From NCBI RefSeq assembly GCF_019933155.2, contig NZ_CP082944.1, positions 932,001-996,000 on the forward strand: a stretch of 64,000 nt of DNA. Reading direction: 5' to 3'. This stretch comes from Metabacillus dongyingensis. Lineage in GTDB: Bacteria; Bacillota; Bacilli; Bacillales; Bacillaceae. Below the pieces are notes generated by a model, which had not been told where the DNA came from, made no database searches, and saw only the letters and a program-made list of their open reading frames with translations. The position numbers were made by a program, and so were the translations under genes. Below, piece after piece: positions 34,110 through 42,761 of the stretch. Positions within the stretch are counted from its first letter, which is position 1, and every line of letters begins with the position of its first letter.

Positions 34110-34994
34110 ATGGTTCAGATGCCGGAAAAAACAGAACCGGAAAAAAGAGAATGGCCAAAGCGACTAAGAGAAGGAGCATCTCGACTGATGAAGGAGACTC
34201 TTTTTTATTCCACTGTTTTACGAAATATAGCGTCATTGTTCTTATTTGGGACACTTATTATCATTTTACAAACAAATCAATACCTGCTGATGAGTATTTG
34301 GGGAATATGCGCATGGTTATTCTTCATCAATAAATCAATGAGATTTTTTATCGTGACAACGATGGCTTTCGGAATCGGATTCTTTCTATATGTCTATGTG
34401 AACTCACATTGGATCACTGACCTGAATCCTGAGGGAATGCACATCATTCTCAATAGGTTGTCGTTGATTTTTCTCATTCTTCCGTTAACAGCCATATCGC
34501 TTATTTACAAACTTCCTTTCATGCGCTATTGGCAGCTGCCGCAATGGGGTGAGTCGGTTCGCGTACCGTTTATTTTGTCAGGCTTCCATCAAACCAAGGT
34601 AAGTGCATTTCTCTCCATTGCGATGATTATAAATCTCATTGCTTTTATGCCATTTATTGTGAATAATGGCTGGGCATACATCCAGGAAATTTGGCGGTTC
34701 ATGATTATTTTTTCAATCATTAACTCCGTGCTTGAAGAAATCATTTGGAGAGGCATGCTTCTAAGTCGTTTTTCTGAGCACTTTGGCAATCGATGGGCGG
34801 TAATGATAACGAGCATAGGCTTTGGGCTGCAGCATTATTCCCTTGGATACTCTTGGGGCAGTTGCCTTGTGTTTGCTTTGGGAGGGCTGTTTTTCGGGGC
34901 TATTACAGTCAAATCAAAAAGTATCGTTCCTGCAGTAATATGGCACATGTTAATCAATTCCTTAATGGTTCTTAGCGGAATGATATTAAAATAA
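34110..34994 (+). CDS. CPBP-family intramembrane metalloprotease
   Basis: 294 residues, multi-pass. The CPBP/Abi motifs are present: EEIIWRG (residues ~208-214), FGLQHYSLGY with the metal-binding His, and a final IWHMLINS. Relatives are CAAX-type proteases or bacteriocin-related and immunity proteins. The start is uncertain: ATG 34110 has a poor ribosome-binding site, and ATG 34119 is also possible. It follows the Lys/Glu-rich gene by 43 bases, so processing or handling of that protein is a reasonable inference. Confidence 0.8.
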   Translation: MVQMPEKTEPEKREWPKRLREGASRLMKETLFYSTVLRNIASLFLFGTLIIILQTNQYLLMSIWGICAWLFFINKSMRFFIVTTMAFGIGFFLYVYVNSHWITDLNPEGMHIILNRLSLIFLILPLTAISLIYKLPFMRYWQLPQWGESVRVPFILSGFHQTKVSAFLSIAMIINLIAFMPFIVNNGWAYIQEIWRFMIIFSIINSVLEEIIWRGMLLSRFSEHFGNRWAVMITSIGFGLQHYSLGYSWGSCLVFALGGLFFGAITVKSKSIVPAVIWHMLINSLMVLSGMILK

Positions 34995-35491
34995 ACCAAT
35001 GTATGGATGCCCCTTGCCAAATGAAAGGAAAATCTGAAGCCCAGCGTGAGAAAGAGCCTGTCCCAAAACCAAAGGAAGACATAACTCAACCTATTCCACA
35101 GCGATGATATTGAGGACGTTCATTATGAAAGAGGTGAATCTCACGGGATCGGAATTAAATCGATCCCGTATTTCCCGAGGGACAGGGGGACAGAATATCA
35201 ATCTATCTTCACCAGTATCGTCAATTTCCCGTTCATTAGAGACTAGGTTTTTCGATTTCCTAATGAACTTTGTCGAACCGTATCCATAAATAATCTTAAC
35301 CTCTTCTATATGTAAGTCGTTCCATTAAAGTCAATCATTTTAGGGTCTTATTTCTTTTGTGAATTATCAGCAATTCCATTTTACATAACCATCTAATAAG
35401 AGATTTAGAGATGCAATGAAGGAATTTTCAGAAAAATGATGAATGTTAATAAAGGGTTCATTTAAAAAGGCAAGACTATTACCTTATTTTT
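34995..35491. other. Intergenic, island boundary region
   Basis: Holds an untrusted 28-codon frame at 35021-35107 (KEPVPKPKED) with no ribosome-binding site, an inverted repeat at 35143-35169, and GGGACAGGGGGACAG just after it, a motif seen in transposon-associated palindromic repeats of bacilli. No clear gene. Confidence 0.4.
35143..35169. repeat. Inverted repeat near the island's right edge
   Basis: ACGGGATCG and CGATCCCGT (9 bp, perfect) around nine bases, with no T run. Confidence 0.55.
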
Positions 35492-35505
35492 TGTAAACGC
35501 TTTCT
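35492..35505 (+). promoter_or_regulatory. cre site before the beta-oxidation operon
   Basis: TGTAAACGCTTTCT matches the CcpA consensus at all but the last base and lies just before the ribosome-binding site, a position typical of glucose repression of fatty-acid genes. Confidence 0.6.
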
Positions 35506-35524
35506 ATATAAAGGAGGAGTTTCT

Positions 35525-37084
35525 ATGTATTTAACAATTGGAAAGACTTTTGATTTGACTGCTGAGAAATACCCAGCAAAAGAAGCAATTTACGATGTCC
35601 GCAGGGGTATTCGCTTATCGTATGCCGATTGGCAGAAGGAAGTGAATAAGCTTGCAAATGCTTTTTTAGAAGCGGGCGTAAAAAAAGGAGACCGCATCTC
35701 AACGTATCTTTTTAATACGATTGAGCTCGCAACCGCTTATTTTGCAAGTGCCAAAATCGGTGCCGTCATCAATCCAATCAACTTCAGGCTGAAAGCTCAG
35801 GAGGTCGCTTATATTTTAAATGATGCCAAGCCTTCCATCGTCCTTTTCGAACGGGCGCTTGAGCCTCAAATCAGTGAAATACAATCTCAATTTGATCAGA
35901 TCTCCTTCTGGTTTATAGACAGTGAACCGCCTTCATATGCATCAAGCTACCATGATAACGTGAAGGATACAAAAAATAATCTTGAAGAAATTGAAGTAAC
36001 TGAAAATGATTTATATGCCATCATGTATACGAGCGGAACGACTGGAAGGCCTAAAGGAGTTCTTCATCGTCACCGCGATATGATTGAGCAAAATCATGTT
36101 TGTATCGCTTCAAAAAGGCTGACAAAGGATGACCGGGGATTGGTAGCAGCGCCAATGTTTCACTGTGCTGAGCTCCATTGCTGTTTCCTTCCGCGTGTTC
36201 AGGCCGGCGGGAGCAATGTCATCCTGCATCACTTTGAGCCGGAGCTTGTCCTCCAGCTTATTGAAGAGGAAAAAATTACGGTTTTCTTCGGAGCGCCAAC
36301 GATGTGGAACATGATGCTTCAAGAAAAGATTGAAACCTATAATCTCACATCCTTGCGTTTAGGGTTATATGGGGCAGCGCCAATGGCACCGGCTCTTGTC
36401 AAGCTATGCAAAGAAAAGCTTGGAACAGATCTTATTCAGGCGTATGGCATGACTGAGATGGGTCCTGCTGTAACGTTTTTGTCAGAGGATGAGCAGCTGA
36501 CAAAGGCAGGCTCGGCTGGGAAAGTATGCTACGGGCATGAACTGCGGATTGTAAAGCCTAATGAAGACGGACCATCAGAGCCTGATGATATTTTACCGCC
36601 TGGTCAGGTTGGAGAAATCATTGTGAAAGGGCCTTGTATGATGGCAGGCTATTTCAACATGAAAGAGGAGTCCGAAAAAGCGCTGTACAAAGGATGGTAC
36701 CATTCAGGCGATTTAGGATACCTGGACAATGACGGCTTTTTATATGTGGCAGACCGTGTAGATGACATGATCATCAGCGGCGGAGAAAATGTGTATCCGC
36801 GAGAAGTAGAGGATATTTTATTTGAGCATTCAGGGGTTTTGGATGCTGCTGTTTTAGGGCAGCCGCACGAGAAATGGGGAGAGTGCGTAACTGCCTTTAT
36901 TGTAAGGAAGGATTTGAATTTAACCGAAGAAGAGCTTGAGGAATTCTGTAAAACGAGTGACAAGCTTGCTCCTTATAAAAGACCGCGAACGTATCACTTT
37001 GTCGATGCACTGCCTAGAAACGCAAGCGGGAAAATACAGAAATTTTTATTGAGGGAAAAACTCGCAGAACAGCCAAGCACATAA
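35525..37084 (+). CDS. Fatty acyl-CoA synthetase (AMP-forming)
   Basis: 519 residues. ANL superfamily: MYTSGTTGRPKGVLH (ATP loop), YGMTEMGPAV, GWYHSGDLGYLDNDGFLYVADRVDDM and the C-terminal lysine motif PRNASGKIQKF. It activates fatty acids to acyl-CoA, feeding the oxidation enzymes encoded downstream. AAAGGAGG precedes the ATG. The medium- or long-chain preference cannot be read from sequence. Confidence 0.88.
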   Translation: MYLTIGKTFDLTAEKYPAKEAIYDVRRGIRLSYADWQKEVNKLANAFLEAGVKKGDRISTYLFNTIELATAYFASAKIGAVINPINFRLKAQEVAYILNDAKPSIVLFERALEPQISEIQSQFDQISFWFIDSEPPSYASSYHDNVKDTKNNLEEIEVTENDLYAIMYTSGTTGRPKGVLHRHRDMIEQNHVCIASKRLTKDDRGLVAAPMFHCAELHCCFLPRVQAGGSNVILHHFEPELVLQLIEEEKITVFFGAPTMWNMMLQEKIETYNLTSLRLGLYGAAPMAPALVKLCKEKLGTDLIQAYGMTEMGPAVTFLSEDEQLTKAGSAGKVCYGHELRIVKPNEDGPSEPDDILPPGQVGEIIVKGPCMMAGYFNMKEESEKALYKGWYHSGDLGYLDNDGFLYVADRVDDMIISGGENVYPREVEDILFEHSGVLDAAVLGQPHEKWGECVTAFIVRKDLNLTEEELEEFCKTSDKLAPYKRPRTYHFVDALPRNASGKIQKFLLREKLAEQPST

Positions 37085-37103
37085 AAAGGGGGACCTGATT
37101 CAA

Positions 37104-38252
37104 ATGCCTGCAGCATATTTGCAAGATGAGCATCAGATATTTCGTGAAGCACTAAGAAAATTTCTTCAAAAGGAAGCAGTACCATATTATGATCAGTGGG
37201 AAAAAGCCGGAATGGTTCCGCGGGAGCTGTGGATTAAAATGGGAGAGCAAGGTTTTCTCTGTCCATGGACCGATGAAAAATATGGCGGATCAGGCGTAGA
37301 CTTTGCTTATTCCGTCATAATAAACGAAGAACTTGAAAAAGTGGGCTCAAGTTTAATAGGCATAAGCCTTCATAATGATATTGTAGTGCCTTATTTTGAT
37401 TCTTATGGAACGGATGAATTGAAGCAGAGATTTCTGCCGACTTGTGTAACGGGAGAAACGATTTCGGCAATCGCAATGACTGAGCCTGGTGCGGGCTCAG
37501 ATCTCTCTGCCATTAAAACGACAGCTATTAAACAAGGAGACTGCTATATCTTAAATGGAGAGAAGACATTCATTACGAATGGGATCTGTGCTGATTTAAT
37601 TGTTGTAGTCTGCAAAACGGATCCAAAGGCGGTGCCTGCTCACAAAGGAATCAGCCTTCTTGTCGTTGAAAGAAACATACCTGGCTTTAAAAGAGGAAGA
37701 AAACTGGAGAAAGTAGGCTTGCACGCTCAGGATACAGCAGAGCTCATATTTGAGGATGCTAAAGTGCCTGCAGCAAACCTTTTAGGTGAAGAAGGCAAAG
37801 GGTTCTATTACTTAATGGATAAGCTGCAGCAGGAGCGTCTCCTTGTAGCAATCGGAGCACAGACGTCTGCAGAAAGAATGCTTACGATTGCCAAACAATA
37901 TACAAAGCAAAGGAAAGCTTTTGGAAAATCTATCAGCGATTTTCAAACCGTCCAGTTCCGCTTAGCAGAAATGGCAACGGAAATAGAGATTGGCCGGACA
38001 TTTTTAGACTCTGTCATTATCGAGCATATGTTAGGGAAAAACGCTGTGACACGCGTTTCCATGGCTAAATATTGGATTACGGATATGGCAAAAAAGGTCG
38101 CATCAGAGGTCATGCAGCTGCATGGGGGATACGGATATATGGAAGAATACGAGATTGCCAGACGATATCGGGATATTCCGGTTTCAGCCATTTACGCCGG
38201 CACAAATGAAATCATGAAAACCATCATCGTAAAAAATTTAGATTTAGCTTAA
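37104..38252 (+). CDS. Acyl-CoA dehydrogenase
   Basis: 382 residues with family signatures AMTEPGAGSDLSAIKT, RKAFGKSISDFQTVQFRLAEM and QLHGGYGYMEEYEIARRYRD; the catalytic Glu region is YAGTNEIMKTI. FAD-dependent first step of beta-oxidation. It follows the ligase by about 20 bases, AAAGGGGG before the ATG. Confidence 0.9.
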   Translation: MPAAYLQDEHQIFREALRKFLQKEAVPYYDQWEKAGMVPRELWIKMGEQGFLCPWTDEKYGGSGVDFAYSVIINEELEKVGSSLIGISLHNDIVVPYFDSYGTDELKQRFLPTCVTGETISAIAMTEPGAGSDLSAIKTTAIKQGDCYILNGEKTFITNGICADLIVVVCKTDPKAVPAHKGISLLVVERNIPGFKRGRKLEKVGLHAQDTAELIFEDAKVPAANLLGEEGKGFYYLMDKLQQERLLVAIGAQTSAERMLTIAKQYTKQRKAFGKSISDFQTVQFRLAEMATEIEIGRTFLDSVIIEHMLGKNAVTRVSMAKYWITDMAKKVASEVMQLHGGYGYMEEYEIARRYRDIPVSAIYAGTNEIMKTIIVKNLDLA

Positions 38253-38286
38253 TCCAATCACCATAAATCAAGGGGGACTCACTTCC

Positions 38287-39150
38287 ATGAGCATACAGAA
38301 AATAGCCGTTATCGGTGCAGGTTTAATGGGGAGCGGGATTGCCCAATCCTTTGCAGCGGCAGGAAAAACGGTTCACTTATATGATGTTTCAAAAAAAGCG
38401 CTGGAAAAAGCACAATTTAAAATTGATAAAAGCTTATCAAGGTTTGTTAAAGCGGGTCATCTTTCAGAAGCTGAAAAGTCAGCAGCATTAGAAAATATCC
38501 GCCATTTTACCGTGCTGGCAGATGCAGTGAATGCAGCAGAGCTGGTTGTTGAAGCAGTTCCTGAAAATCTGGACCTCAAAAAAGCGATCTTTAAAGAACT
38601 TGATGAATTAACCGAAAAAGGTGTTATCCTGGCAACAAATACGTCAGAACTAAGTGTTACAGCCATTGCAGCTGCAACAAAAAGACCGGATCAGGTTATT
38701 GGCATGCACTGGTTTAACCCGGCCCCTGTCATGAAGCTGATCGAAATTGTAAAGGGCATAGATACCTCTGACCAGACCATAGAAGCAATCAGGAAATTAT
38801 CAGCTGAAATAGGGAAAGAAACGGTGTTAGTAAAAGATGCTCAGGGCTTTGTCACAACAAGAGCTCTGTCTGCTCATATGCTTGAATGCATCCGGATTTA
38901 TGAGGAAGGCATTGCAAGTGCAGAAGATATCGACAAAGCGGTTAAGCTTGGACTGAATTATCCAATGGGTCCGCTTGAGCTTGCTGACTTAGTCGGCCTT
39001 GATACGATGCTGTTTGTCAGCAATGGGATGGCGGATGCATACGGTGACCGCTTTTTGCCTCCGCAGCTGTTAAGAAAGCTAGTTGAAGCCGGCCATTACG
39101 GGAGAAAAACCGGAATAGGATTTTACATATACGAAGGAGAGAGAAAATGA
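38287..39150 (+). CDS. 3-hydroxyacyl-CoA dehydrogenase (HBD family)
   Basis: 287 residues with NAD-binding GAGLMGSGIAQSFAAAG, TNTSELSVTAIA, GMHWFNPAPVMKLIEIV (catalytic His) and the C-terminal GRKTGIGFY. It oxidises 3-hydroxyacyl-CoA in the third step of the pathway. AAGGGGG lies before the ATG. Its stop overlaps the thiolase start by four bases (ATGA). Confidence 0.92.
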   Translation: MSIQKIAVIGAGLMGSGIAQSFAAAGKTVHLYDVSKKALEKAQFKIDKSLSRFVKAGHLSEAEKSAALENIRHFTVLADAVNAAELVVEAVPENLDLKKAIFKELDELTEKGVILATNTSELSVTAIAAATKRPDQVIGMHWFNPAPVMKLIEIVKGIDTSDQTIEAIRKLSAEIGKETVLVKDAQGFVTTRALSAHMLECIRIYEEGIASAEDIDKAVKLGLNYPMGPLELADLVGLDTMLFVSNGMADAYGDRFLPPQLLRKLVEAGHYGRKTGIGFYIYEGERK

Positions 39151-40298
39151 CACGGGAAGTAGTAATTGTTGAAGCGGTAAGAACGGCTGTTGGAAAAAGG
39201 AAGGGCGCCTTTAGAGAAACACATCCTGTTCATCTAGCAGCTGCGGTGTTAGATGAGGTTGTAACAAGAGCAGGTATGCCGAAAGAACAGGTTGAGGATG
39301 TGGTCATGGGCTGTGTATCCCCAATTGCAGAACAAGGCTTTAACATTGGCAGGCTCGCCGTTCTTGAAGCCGGATTTCCTGTCACCGTGCCTGCCGTTCA
39401 AATTAACCGCATGTGCGGATCAGGCCAGCAGGCAATTCATTTTGCCTGCCAGGAAATCAGGTCGGGTGATATGGACATAGTCATTGCAGCGGGTGTAGAA
39501 AGCATGACGAAGGTTCCGATCCTAAGCGACGGCAACGATGAAACGATCCCTGTGAGCCTGCATGAAAAATATAACTTTGTTCATCAGGGCATTTCAGCCG
39601 AAATGATTGCAGAAAAACATCAGATTACCCGGCAGGAGCTTGATGCTTTTTCACTCAGGAGCCATCAAAGGGCTCTTGAAGCCATTAAAAGAGGAATCTA
39701 TCAAACTGAAATTCTGCCTCTTAAAGGGCTGAATAAAGAAGGAGAAGAAATCGTATTTGATCAGGATGAGGGTCCTCGTGCCGATACCTCTCTTGAAGCT
39801 CTGGCAAAATTAAAAACAGTCTTTAAAGAAGATGGCGTTGTAACGGCAGGCAATGCCAGCCAAATGAGTGATGGGGCAGCGGCAGTGCTATTAATGGAAG
39901 GAGACAAAGCACGAGAGCTCGGACTTAAACCCAAAGCAAGAATTGTGGCACAAGCCGTTGTAGGCTCTGATCCCACCTATATGCTTGAAGGAGTCATTCC
40001 TGCGACTCAGAAGGTACTTGCGAAAAGCGGGCTTACTGTAAACGATATTGATCTTTTCGAAATCAATGAAGCATTTGCTCCTGTTGTCCTTGCCTGGCAG
40101 AAAGTGATCGGGGCAGACCTTGAAAAAGTGAATGTAAATGGTGGAGCGATCGCTCTTGGACATCCTTTGGGTGCTACTGGGGCAAAGCTTATGACGAGCC
40201 TCGTCAATGAGCTTGAACGCAGGAATGCTCGCTACGGTCTGCTGACAATATGCATTGGACACGGAATGGCGACAGCCACAATTGTGGAGAGAATTTAA
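39147..40298 (+). CDS. Acetyl-CoA C-acyltransferase (thiolase)
   Basis: 383 residues. The nucleophile Cys is in NRMCGSGQQAIHFA (about residue 89); NEAFAP, GGAIALGHPLGATGA and the C-terminal CIGHGMATA carry the other catalytic residues. It completes the cycle by releasing acetyl-CoA. Translation is probably coupled to the preceding gene by the four-base overlap. Confidence 0.92.
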   Translation: MTREVVIVEAVRTAVGKRKGAFRETHPVHLAAAVLDEVVTRAGMPKEQVEDVVMGCVSPIAEQGFNIGRLAVLEAGFPVTVPAVQINRMCGSGQQAIHFACQEIRSGDMDIVIAAGVESMTKVPILSDGNDETIPVSLHEKYNFVHQGISAEMIAEKHQITRQELDAFSLRSHQRALEAIKRGIYQTEILPLKGLNKEGEEIVFDQDEGPRADTSLEALAKLKTVFKEDGVVTAGNASQMSDGAAAVLLMEGDKARELGLKPKARIVAQAVVGSDPTYMLEGVIPATQKVLAKSGLTVNDIDLFEINEAFAPVVLAWQKVIGADLEKVNVNGGAIALGHPLGATGAKLMTSLVNELERRNARYGLLTICIGHGMATATIVERI

Positions 40299-40380
40299 AT
40301 TATCTGAAAATAATATCAATTCTTTTCAGAACGAGCTATAATAAATGGTGAGGATGGAAATCGAATTAAGGGGGATGGGT

Positions 40381-41151
40381 ATGGAAACTGTTACATATTC
40401 GGTACATGGAAGATATGCAACGATTGAAATGAACAGGCCTGATGTTTTAAATGCCATGAATGAACAAATGCTGAGAGAACTTCTTCAGGCATTGAAGCTT
40501 GCTTGTGAAAGTGAAGCGGATATTGTGGTTCTGTCTGGAAGCGGACGGGGATTCTCGGCTGGCGGGGATATTAAAACCATGCTGAATTCAATGGATAATT
40601 CAGGTTTTTCAGGAGTAATGGATTTAATTTCAGAGGTTATCACGACGCTTTATACACTGCCTAAGATAACGGTCAGCGCCATTCACGGACCGGCTGCCGG
40701 CTTAGGATTCAGTCTTGCTTTAGCGGCTGATTACGTTGTCGCACATTCAAGCTCTGTTCTTGCCATGAATTTTATCGGCATCGGTCTGGTACCTGACGGA
40801 GGCGGACACTATTTCATGGAAAAACGCTTAGGCGAAGCGAAGGCCAAGCAATTGATCTGGGGCGGTGATAAGTTAAGCGCGGATGAGGCTTACAAACTTG
40901 GACTTGTTGACCTAGTCTGCGATGTTGATTTAAAAGATGCCGTACAATCTCTTGTCAGCGAATGGCTGCAGAAACCTGTAAAAGCGATGATTGCCAGCAA
41001 AAATATTTATACTGCTGTAAAGAAATCAGAATTGGAACAAATCCTCTCACTTGAAAAAGAAACACAATATAACATGAGACAATCTAAGGATCATCAAGAA
41101 GGCATAAATGCTTTTTTAGAAAAAAGAAAACCTCAGTTTACAGGTAAATAA
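40381..41151 (+). CDS. yhaR: Enoyl-CoA hydratase/isomerase family protein YhaR
   Basis: 256 residues of the crotonase fold: MNRPDVLNAMNEQML, SGSGRGFSAGGDIKTM (oxyanion hole), IHGPAAGLGFSLALAADYVV and MNFIGIGLVPDGGG. The frame is open from 40345, but ATG 40381, following AAGGGGG, gives the YhaR-like N-terminus ETVTYSV. It supplies the hydratase step missing from the four genes upstream. In B. subtilis yhaR stands near hemZ, so here the beta-oxidation genes have joined it. Confidence 0.85.
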   Translation: METVTYSVHGRYATIEMNRPDVLNAMNEQMLRELLQALKLACESEADIVVLSGSGRGFSAGGDIKTMLNSMDNSGFSGVMDLISEVITTLYTLPKITVSAIHGPAAGLGFSLALAADYVVAHSSSVLAMNFIGIGLVPDGGGHYFMEKRLGEAKAKQLIWGGDKLSADEAYKLGLVDLVCDVDLKDAVQSLVSEWLQKPVKAMIASKNIYTAVKKSELEQILSLEKETQYNMRQSKDHQEGINAFLEKRKPQFTGK

Positions 41152-41157
41152 AGGGAG

Positions 41158-41187
41158 AGCGGTTGCAATTGTTGTAACCGCTTTTCT
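41158..41187 (+). terminator. Terminator of the beta-oxidation operon
   Basis: AGCGGTTGCAA and TTGTAACCGCT around a three-base loop, followed by TTTTCT. Confidence 0.8.
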
Positions 41188-41229
41188 ATTTCACTTTGGG
41201 AATTAGGAGGTGAATGGAAATAAGAAAGT

Positions 41230-41320
41230 AAATCGTTCTTTTTGGAAAGTATTTAGCAGACTTTGGAAAGTAAGCCGATCTTTTTGGAAAGTAAACACAG
41301 TTTCTGCTTGGAACAGTGCC
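41230..41320. repeat. Short degenerate direct repeats
   Basis: Three copies of a TTTGGAAAGTA core (41239, 41263, 41283, approximately) in an otherwise gene-free gap (41191-41480). Confidence 0.5.
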
Positions 41321-41479
41321 CTTTCAAACAACAAAGTTTAACTGCAACTTGGAAAAAACTATGCGTTTTATAACGATAACTGGAAAAGAGCATTTTGAGA
41401 AGACATTTAGAGTTGCATCTAAACATAAAGAGAATGATTTCAAATAGTTACCGCCAGATTGTAATTATAGAACGATTAA

Positions 41480-41506
41480 AAGGACATTCCATATAAGAAA
41501 TGCCCA
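41480..41506 (-). terminator. Terminator of yhzD
   Basis: On the minus strand GGGCATTTC and GGAATGTCC pair and run into TTTTAAT. Confidence 0.6.
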
Positions 41507-41534
41507 CATCAACTTCTTTATGATATTACTATTC

Positions 41535-41720
41535 TTATCTTTCAAATAAAATCAATTTACCGCTTGCCGATGTACAGCGGTGCGTTTTTTTCAGATAATT
41601 TTTTTCATCAAGCATTTGCTCGCCGACTTTTTTTGCTTCCACGTCGCTGTCGGCTTCAAAGCTTTCATCCATTAATTTTTCCCCGTCTTTATTAAATGCC
41701 GTTAAGTAATACTTGCCCAT
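41535..41720 (-). CDS. yhzD: YhzD family protein
   Basis: 61 residues, the same length as B. subtilis YhzD, with its typical KYYLTAFNKDGEKLMDESFE beginning and THRCTSASGKLILFER end. Function unknown; the compact alpha/beta look suggests a small soluble protein. AAAGGGGG before the ATG. Its place between yhaR and yhaQ is syntenic. Confidence 0.88.
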   Translation of the reverse strand: MGKYYLTAFNKDGEKLMDESFEADSDVEAKKVGEQMLDEKNYLKKTHRCTSASGKLILFER

Positions 41721-41861
41721 TTAATAGCCCCCTTTGCATATGAAGTATAAAAATTTTATATAGGCTTACACCTATAATTCTCATTATCTTCTCTTTTTCC
41801 TGCAAGGAATGAAACATTTGCTTAATGGGATTCGTACATAAGATAGACAGGAGGAATCAGG

Positions 41862-42761
41862 ATGACATTAAAATTGGATGGAATTACAAAACGATTTGGA
41901 TCACACACTGCGGTTGATCAGCTTTCATTAACGATTCCAGAGAGTGAAATGTTTGGTTTGCTCGGGGCCAATGGCGCTGGAAAAACGACAACATTCCGGA
42001 TGATTTTAGGCTTATTAAATCCATCAGCCGGACAAATTTCATGGGACGGAAAGCCAATCGGATATGATGCGAGTGATGAAATTGGCTATCTCCCGGAGGA
42101 AAGAGGGCTTTATCCTAAAGTGAAAGTGCGTGATCAGCTTATTTATTTAGGGCGGTTAAAAGGGCTGAATAAGCAGGCGGCGCAAAAAGAAATGAATGAA
42201 TGGCTTGAACGTTTTAAAATTCCGGAATATGCAAACAAGAAAGTAGAGGATCTTTCAAAAGGAAATCAGCAAAAGATTCAATTCATTACAGCAGTTCTGC
42301 ATCGTCCTAAGCTGCTGATTCTGGATGAGCCGTTCAGCGGTCTGGACCCAGTTAATGTAGAGCTCCTTAAGGAGGCTGTATTGGATTTGAAAAACGGCGG
42401 GACATCCATTGTATTTTCCAGTCACAGGATGGAGCATGTAGAGGAGCTGTGTCAGCATTTGTGCATTATGCATAAAGGAAAGCCGGTAGTTCATGGGGGA
42501 TTAAAGGATATTAAGCGTTCCTTTGGAAGGAAAAACGTGATCGTTCATGCTGATTTTGATTTGTCCTACTTGAAGGAATTTGAAGGTGTGACAAAATATA
42601 AGCCGTTATTTGAAGGAATTGAGCTTCAGGTAACAGGCGAAGAGGTCTCGCAGGAAATAATGGCTTCTTTGCAGGGCAAAGGATTTGTCCGGAAATTTGA
42701 ACTGGCAGAACCATCTCTGAATGATATTTTCATTGAAAAGGTTGGTGCGGCGTATGAATAA
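41862..42761 (+). CDS. yhaQ: ABC transporter ATPase YhaQ
   Basis: 299 residues. Walker A GANGAGKTTT, signature LSKGNQQK, Walker B LLILDEPFSGLDP and H-loop SSHRMEHVEEL, plus the ~80-residue C-terminal region of NatA-type exporters. It pairs with YhaP, whose start overlaps its last eight bases. NatAB relatives export sodium ions or drugs; the substrate here is unknown. Confidence 0.9.
   Translation: MTLKLDGITKRFGSHTAVDQLSLTIPESEMFGLLGANGAGKTTTFRMILGLLNPSAGQISWDGKPIGYDASDEIGYLPEERGLYPKVKVRDQLIYLGRLKGLNKQAAQKEMNEWLERFKIPEYANKKVEDLSKGNQQKIQFITAVLHRPKLLILDEPFSGLDPVNVELLKEAVLDLKNGGTSIVFSSHRMEHVEELCQHLCIMHKGKPVVHGGLKDIKRSFGRKNVIVHADFDLSYLKEFEGVTKYKPLFEGIELQVTGEEVSQEIMASLQGKGFVRKFELAEPSLNDIFIEKVGAAYE

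Noticed and set aside
34110..34994. Bacteriocin immunity gene
   Set aside because: CPBP proteins can be immunity factors, but no bacteriocin-like precursor with a leader or export genes was found; protease is the safer call.
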